Below are positions 14,972-18,931 of a DNA stretch of 18,931 nucleotides, piece after piece. The notes beneath the pieces are model-generated. The model ran no database searches. It saw only the letters and a program-made list of their open reading frames with translations, and had not been told where the DNA came from. This DNA is from Pseudomonadota bacterium (GTDB lineage Bacteria; Pseudomonadota; Gammaproteobacteria; Acidiferrobacterales; Acidiferrobacteraceae), in NCBI GenBank assembly GCA_021795255.1, contig JAJYPQ010000030.1:1-18931 (forward strand), written 5' to 3'. Numbering within the stretch: position 1 is the stretch's first letter; the number at the start of each line of letters is the position of its first letter. Both the position numbers and the translations under genes were made by a program.

Positions 14972-16990
14972 GTGGCGGTCAAAAACCGCCTAAATCAGGT
15001 CACCCAGTATGGCTATGATGCCGACGGCCACTTGATCAGCATCACCACCCCCACGGGGACGGTGACCCACATCCTGCGCAACGCCGATGAAAAGATCATC
15101 GGCATCACCGATCCCAACGGGCACACCACCGCCTGGACCCGCGACATCGAAGAGCGCGTCATATCCCGCACGGGGCCCCTGGGACACACCGCCACCTGGA
15201 CCTATGGGGATGGCGCAGGCCGTCTCCGGTCGGTGACCGACCCTCTGGGCCAGACCACGCAGTACAGCTACACGCTGGCCGGCAAGGTCTCCGGCATCCA
15301 GTATCTGAGTGCCCAGGTGCCTACGGCCCCTGTGAGCTTCACCTATGGCCAGAACTTCCCCCATCTCGTCGCCATGACCGATGGTACGGGAACCACCCAT
15401 TACAGTTATGGGGCAATTGGCCACCCCGGCGCCCTGCTTCTCGCCAGTGTCGCGACACCTGTACCAGAGGCCACGATCGCCTATCAGTACGATGCCGATA
15501 ATCGTCTCGTCAACCGCTCCATCAACGGTATCACCGAGACCTACGGCTATGACGCCCTAAACCGCCTCGTAACGGATACCAATAGCCTCGGCAGCTTCTC
15601 TTACACCTACCTGGGCCAGACGGGCCTTGTCACCGGACAGACGCTTGCCTCAAGCCCGGTCACGGTCAGCTACCAGTATCTCTCCCCCGGCGAGGATGAC
15701 CGTCTCGCCGGGATCACGAACACCATCGGCACCACGCCGGTGGCAAGCTTTGGCTACACCACCAATGCCCTCGACGAGATCACGGGCATTGCCACGGGAG
15801 AGGGCGGATTCGCGGGGGGCCGCGGCGCTTATCAAGGCCGTGGGGACTACGATGGCAGTGGTCCCCGGGGCGCCTATGCGGGCCGCGGGCCCTATCAGGG
15901 CCGGGGCGCCTATCAAGGCCGCGGCCGCTACTTCGGTCACGGCCCCCGGGGCGTCTATACCGGCCGCGGCCGGCCCCTGGGTTCGAGCACGGCCACCCTC
16001 ACCTACGACGACGACCAGAGGCTTATCGGTACCACCGGCACGCTCTTTGGGGCGACCACCTACACCTATGACGGCGCCAATAATCTGTTGACCGTGAGCA
16101 ATGCCACGCGGTCGTTCACGGGTACCTACGATGATGCCAATGAGCTCATCTCGGCCAATAATCAGACGCTCACCTACAATGCCGACGGCGAGCTCACAGG
16201 CAATGGCACCGACACCTTCACCTGGGATGGGGCGCACAGGCTGGCATCGGTCACCAACACCAGCACCGGTACGACCACCACCTACACCGATAATGGCTTC
16301 GGTGAACGTGTCGTGACCACGGTGCAGGCAAGCGGCTCCACGCCCATCACCACGGATACCCTCTGGTGCGGCACCCGCCTCTGTGCGGCTTTCAACCAAA
16401 GCAATGCCCTGACCGCCCAGTACTTCCCCCAAGGGGAGGTCGACGGCAGTCAGGATTATCTCTATACCCGCAACAACATAGGTTCTGTCACCGCCATGGT
16501 CACCCCCCAAGGGACCATAGCCGGACAGTACAGCTACAGCCCCTATGGCCAGATGACGGTCTCAGGAGGCACCACAAGCTCAACCCCGCTACCGGCCTTC
16601 GGTTATGCCGGCATGGTCTATGATCAGAGTACGGGCCTGAACCTTACCCTCTACCGGGCGTATGATCCGAATCTCAGGAGATGGATATCCCGGGATCCGA
16701 TAGGATTTGCGGCGGGGATCAATGTGTATGGGTATGTGGGTGGGAATCCGCTAATGTACAGTGACCCCTTCGGACTGGGAATGTGGGCAGATGTCGGACG
16801 GTCCATGCTCGTCACTGGTGGCTCAGTTGCATTGTTGGTGGTGTGTCCTGAATGTGAGGGCGGCGCGTTGATCATTGAGGTTGGAGGACAGCTGTTTGAG
16901 GCAGGGGAGGACTACTACCAAGGTCGGCAATACATTGCAGAGTACAAAAGGAAATTAAAGGTGCAGGGGCCAACTTGCCCGGCTCGCTGA
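14972..16990 (+). CDS. 5'-truncated RHS/YD-repeat protein with RHS core and variable C-terminal tip
   Basis: A 672-residue frame rich in YD repeats (YGYDADGHLISITTPTG, TYDGANNLLTVSN, YNADGELTGNGTDTFTWDG), which build the shell of Rhs/polymorphic toxins. The RHS core ends with LYRAYDPNLRRWISRDPIGF and NVYGYVGGNPLMYSDPFGL (DPFGL at 598-602). A 70-residue tip follows (603-672) with a hydrophobic stretch (SMLVTGGSVALLVVC) and a CPEC motif; I recognise no toxin family. RHS similarity continues upstream of the GTG to a stop at 14927-14929 (TRTYTYQNLN), there is no ribosome binding site, and the usual N-terminal half of about 600-900 residues is absent. It is thus a truncated cassette that may be silent or serve as a recombination donor. 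Composition shifts near 16680 from C-ending codons to a mixed, A/T-richer pattern, as at RHS tips in general. Residues 278-337 are a repeat insertion (separate entry). Confidence 0.85.
   Translation: MAVKNRLNQVTQYGYDADGHLISITTPTGTVTHILRNADEKIIGITDPNGHTTAWTRDIEERVISRTGPLGHTATWTYGDGAGRLRSVTDPLGQTTQYSYTLAGKVSGIQYLSAQVPTAPVSFTYGQNFPHLVAMTDGTGTTHYSYGAIGHPGALLLASVATPVPEATIAYQYDADNRLVNRSINGITETYGYDALNRLVTDTNSLGSFSYTYLGQTGLVTGQTLASSPVTVSYQYLSPGEDDRLAGITNTIGTTPVASFGYTTNALDEITGIATGEGGFAGGRGAYQGRGDYDGSGPRGAYAGRGPYQGRGAYQGRGRYFGHGPRGVYTGRGRPLGSSTATLTYDDDQRLIGTTGTLFGATTYTYDGANNLLTVSNATRSFTGTYDDANELISANNQTLTYNADGELTGNGTDTFTWDGAHRLASVTNTSTGTTTTYTDNGFGERVVTTVQASGSTPITTDTLWCGTRLCAAFNQSNALTAQYFPQGEVDGSQDYLYTRNNIGSVTAMVTPQGTIAGQYSYSPYGQMTVSGGTTSSTPLPAFGYAGMVYDQSTGLNLTLYRAYDPNLRRWISRDPIGFAAGINVYGYVGGNPLMYSDPFGLGMWADVGRSMLVTGGSVALLVVCPECEGGALIIEVGGQLFEAGEDYYQGRQYIAEYKRKLKVQGPTCPAR
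15803..15982 (+). repeat. 180-bp in-frame Gly-Arg-Tyr repeat insertion inside the RHS gene
   Basis: Residues 278-337 consist of degenerate six-residue units of the form x-G-R-G-x-Y. A 21-residue higher-order unit with the pattern QGRGxYxGxGPRGxYxGRG occurs twice (288-308, bases 15833-15895, and 315-335, bases 15914-15976), separated by one QGRGAY (15896-15913). The DNA repeats as well (TATCAAGGCCG, CCCCGGGGCG). It splits a YD-repeat stretch: normal repeat sequence stops at ITGIAT and resumes at TLTYDDDQRL. RHS repeats do not normally contain such a segment. Confidence 0.85.
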
Positions 16991-17000
16991 CGGGATTTAT

Positions 17001-17504
17001 ATGGCAAATGCGCGATATCGGTTAATTGGCTCACTCTTTAACTACCTGGCAATGGCCTTGGTCATGATAGGGAGTGTTGGGTACCTCATACATTGGCAAA
17101 GTCGCGAACAAGCGCAATACTGGCTGCTTGGAGCATTTGTCGCGTTATTTGTGGCAGCCATTAGCTTCCGAGCGGTGCGAGCTCAGGGAATAAGCGACGC
17201 AAGTCGTACTAAAGGCTTTATGGGCGAATTGGAGCCGCTCTGGCCATATTACTTTATTGCGTGTTGTATCATCGTATCTGCCATCGACTCGTTTACCAGC
17301 CTACTGAACTCTAGGGCCGCTCAAATAATTATCGCTGGCGTTTTTGTGTTAGGGCTAGCAAAAGTTGTTTTCGACAGCTGGAAATGGCGGAGACGAACGG
17401 AACAGAGACTAGATACTTCCCAGCGCCTCGTGTTCTTGATTGCCGTGATACCATTTTTTATTGAGGTGTACCGATTCGTCAGTGTGGTTTTTTTCAAAGG
17501 TTGA
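17001..17504 (+). CDS. Five-helix membrane protein, candidate immunity protein of the RHS tip
   Basis: A 167-residue protein with hydrophobic segments at about 8-32, 40-56, 80-99, 105-126 and 142-165, and basic loops (WKWRRRTEQR). It starts 10 bases after the RHS stop, on the same strand, and has the same A/T-richer composition as the tip. That is the standard place of the cognate immunity gene in RHS polymorphic toxin loci. A membrane immunity protein would suit a tip that attacks the inner membrane, and the tip has a hydrophobic segment; both points are inference. No family recognised, and the Shine-Dalgarno is weak. Confidence 0.65.
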   Translation: MANARYRLIGSLFNYLAMALVMIGSVGYLIHWQSREQAQYWLLGAFVALFVAAISFRAVRAQGISDASRTKGFMGELEPLWPYYFIACCIIVSAIDSFTSLLNSRAAQIIIAGVFVLGLAKVVFDSWKWRRRTEQRLDTSQRLVFLIAVIPFFIEVYRFVSVVFFKG

Positions 17505-18067
17505 CCCGGCTTGGATATCGCGCAGGACAACATATGCCGCCGCGATGGCCTATCCTGGTTAAAATACCTAGGGACGCCAGTGGCGGGCCGTTGTCTGCTG
17601 TGTCTATTGTGTGTTTCGAGGGTCGTCGGGCTGGCCATGAGAAAAACATATGCCTTGGGGTAATGCAGCACTAATGTCTGCACCATTGTGAATGTGGATC
17701 TCATAGCTTGACAGACAGACGCCCCCCAGGGAGACACCGTGGCACGGGCGGTCTTCTGGTCACGCAAAGTCCGGCCGTGGAGACGGATAATCTCGCGAAT
17801 ATTCGGCATGGTCATTCTCGATGTCGGCATGACAAGGCCCCCAAAAAGCCTTGAGCATGTCCACTGGGCTCCTGAATTAACCAGCGGGACGCGGGAGATG
17901 GTGCGATTGTTACGTCGATTTCGCCTCTGTCGCCTTAGGCTCTTACGATCTTCGGAATATAGCGATGGCGATGGCACAAAAAATGGTGCGTTGCTGTTTC
18001 TTCTTATGCCACAGACACGAGCTCACACAATTGCTCGCTCAAGAAGCGCTGGAGGAGGGAGTAATTC
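17505..18067. other. Mostly non-coding mosaic segment between two membrane-protein genes
   Basis: It holds the istA remnant (17718-17830, minus). Long overlapping frames on both strands exist (for example 17321-17977 minus and 17739-18095 plus), but apart from the istA piece none shows a family resemblance, and they run through one another and neighbouring genes. The last ~100 bases (17965-18067) have open plus-strand frames that could be the remains of another gene; I cannot identify it. Confidence 0.5.
17718..17830 (-). pseudogene. IS21-family istA transposase, N-terminal remnant with frameshift
   Basis: From ATG 17830 the minus strand reads MPTSRMTMPNIREIIRLHG, then LRDQKTARAT, the start of the IstA helix-turn-helix domain. 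Directly after, the reading continues in another frame as VSLGGV, the expected next residues (IstA has a GVSxxTV-like turn), as if one base was lost near 17735. The match ends at about 17718 and no catalytic DDE part or istB is present, so it is a dead fragment. Confidence 0.6.
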
Positions 18068-18358
18068 ATGGAAACCATGCGAGGTATTTTATTAAGATTA
18101 ATTGCCGTGGTGATAACCGAGCTCGCTGTGGTCCTTGCCTTGCGTCTCACGGGTGCGCATACCGATTCCATGAGATTCTCCGTTGTGTTAAAAATAAGCG
18201 GGTTTGCTGCACCAATCTATTTTTTTAGTGACTTTATGGCAGAGTCGATTTTCCAGAATAATGACAATGCGGTGCCGGCGGCCGCGTGGAAATTTCTTGC
18301 CATAGTCCTTGCGGTAATTGGTATTATATGTTTCTTTTCGATTGGCAACGGAACATAG
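18068..18358 (+). CDS. Small three-helix membrane protein, unknown function
   Basis: A 96-residue protein with hydrophobic segments at about 7-27, 38-55 and 72-93 and few charged residues between them. The start ATG has a strong GGAGGAGGGAG 5-16 bases upstream (18051-18061), so it is probably expressed. No family recognised. In an RHS island it may be a second, orphan immunity gene left by tip replacement, but no RHS core fragment precedes it, so this is only a suggestion. Confidence 0.55.
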   Translation: METMRGILLRLIAVVITELAVVLALRLTGAHTDSMRFSVVLKISGFAAPIYFFSDFMAESIFQNNDNAVPAAAWKFLAIVLAVIGIICFFSIGNGT

Positions 18359-18525
18359 GTTTGTTATTCCGCATTTGGCAGGTAATTGCGCAGAGTGCCG
18401 TCTTCAACAGCCAGTTTGTTGAGCAAGCGCCAGGCGGATCGTAAGCGCCAAGTAAACCGCACTCTCCCCAACGGCGTCTGATTCCGCATACGGTGTGATC
18501 TCCCAACCTTGAGGAGAGACACACC

Positions 18526-18582
18526 ATGGCAGTCAGACGAACCCCCGCGGAACACAAAACCGAACCCGCGTTTGTTTACTGA
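18526..18582 (+). pseudogene. Start of a small gene apparently cut by the IS element
   Basis: An ATG with GAGGAGAG seven bases upstream (18511-18518) begins MAVRRTPAEHKTEPAFVY and stops at TGA 18580-18582, where sequence belonging to the downstream transposon appears to begin (GGCCGATGGTAACG). The strong ribosome binding site on so short a frame suggests the 5' end of a longer gene interrupted by the insertion. The original product cannot be identified. Confidence 0.4.
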
Positions 18583-18642
18583 GGCCGATGGTAACGACTT
18601 GGCCTTTGGGATCGCGCAAAAATAACTTCACATTCCCTATTG

Positions 18643-18931
18643 TCAGATCTGAGGTTTGATTGTGTAGTTCCATTCTGGAAGTGTCCTGTGCCGCCGGATG
18701 CGTAACATCTGGATTTCTTCATCTGTGACCGTCTCGCCAGTGTCGTATTGTTTCGAGTTCAATACGGCGTTGATCTTCAATCCGGTACATGTCCTGGTGG
18801 TGCCGATGTAATTGATGGCGGTTTCGTAACTCTCCAACGGCACGCCCTGCCAATTCCTGCTGATTTCGCTGAACAATTTGTGCTCAATCGGATTCCACTT
18901 TGATGCCCCGGGCGGGTAGTGGTGGACGGTA
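18643..18931 (-). CDS. ISAzo13-type transposase, C-terminal part (5' end outside window)
   Basis: Reading left from the window end, the minus strand gives YHYPPGASKWNPIEHKLFSE, the catalytic end of a DDE transposase, then ISRNWQGVPLESYETAIN and a C-terminus ending EWNYTIKPQI. The pattern PPGxSKWNxIEHxLF with a WNYTI end is that of the ISAzo13 family, as I recall it. About 96 codons are present up to TGA at 18643-18645. The glutamate of the catalytic triad is probably that of IEH. The element's end on this side should be between the stop and about 18580. Confidence 0.8.
   Translation of the reverse strand, partial: TVHHYPPGASKWNPIEHKLFSEISRNWQGVPLESYETAINYIGTTRTCTGLKINAVLNSKQYDTGETVTDEEIQMLRIRRHRTLPEWNYTIKPQI

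Larger units (their letters stand above)
14039..18931. mobile_element. Genomic island, left end (right end outside window)
   Basis: From the tRNA-Leu scar onward the content is accessory: arm-like direct repeats, an excisionase-like gene, a truncated RHS gene, small membrane proteins, an IS21 remnant and an ISAzo13-type transposase. Base composition also becomes uneven, with A/T-richer stretches after about 16680. No integrase gene lies in the visible part; it would be expected beside the intact tRNA-Leu at the other end. Boundaries are inferred from the scar, not from comparison with an empty site. Confidence 0.65.

Noticed and set aside
15803..15982. CRISPR-like array
   Set aside because: The repeats are coding, in frame and degenerate, with no unique spacers; it is a protein repeat.
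15650..16510. 286-codon minus-strand frame inside the RHS gene
   Set aside because: It is antisense to a clear RHS reading frame, and its Gly/Ala/Val-rich composition is what the complement of the repeats produces.
17321..17977. 218-codon minus-strand frame
   Set aside because: It overlaps the end of the membrane protein gene on the other strand. Only the short istA-like part resembles a known protein, and that part is frame-shifted.
18364..18557. Minus-strand frame ending KLAVEDGTLRNYLPNAE
   Set aside because: The end looks protein-like, and may be the tail of an old gene, but I cannot place it in a family and it has no convincing start.

Overview
The window reads as chromosome of a GC-rich proteobacterium. 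The gene families and the tRNA-Gly/tRNA-Cys pair suggest the gammaproteobacterial/Acidithiobacillia side, perhaps a chemolithotroph, but this is inference and I cannot name a species. It falls into two parts: about 14 kb of ordinary chromosome (1 to about 13980), and a mosaic accessory region (about 14039 to the end) that starts at a broken tRNA-Leu attachment site.

Left part: the 3' end of radA (DNA repair), a membrane-anchored GGDEF-EAL c-di-GMP protein with degenerate signature motifs, a leftward exported DsbG-like protein that has lost its CxxC and has no cysteine at all, and mrdA (penicillin-binding protein 2). mrdA converges on a six-gene leftward operon, hyfB-hyfC-hyfE-hyfF-hyfG-hyfI, with two A/T-rich hairpins between them. 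The operon encodes two antiporter-like proton pumps (HyfB, HyfF), a NuoH-like subunit (HyfC), HyfE, a fused NuoC/NuoD-like large subunit (HyfG) and a NuoB-like [4Fe-4S] subunit (HyfI). HyfG lacks the cysteines that hold the Ni-Fe site, and the cluster has no HyfA/HyfH ferredoxin, no HyfD and no maturation genes. It is therefore a hydrogenase-related, complex-I-like ion pump of unknown redox partner. Divergent from it is a short KfrA-type DNA-binding coiled-coil protein, with a 30-bp imperfect palindrome in the shared promoter region. tRNA-Gly(GCC) and tRNA-Cys(GCA) follow, behind a clear sigma70-like promoter.

Right part: on the minus strand lies only the 3' half of a tRNA-Leu(UAA), from the anticodon arm to CCA, which is the usual scar of a tyrosine-integrase island. 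Its orientation puts the island to the right. Beside it are direct-repeat arrays resembling integrase or excisionase arm sites and an AlpA/excisionase-like helix-turn-helix gene. Then come a 5'-truncated RHS/YD-repeat gene carrying an unusual 60-residue Gly-Arg-Tyr repeat insertion and a short variable C-terminal tip, a five-helix membrane protein in the immunity-gene position, an IS21 istA remnant, a second small membrane protein, and the 3' end of an ISAzo13-type transposase whose insertion appears to have cut a small gene with a strong ribosome binding site.

The two most interesting systems are the cysteine-depleted Hyf-like complex and the RHS tip plus membrane-protein pair with the repeat insertion. 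No CRISPR array, rRNA or riboswitch was seen.
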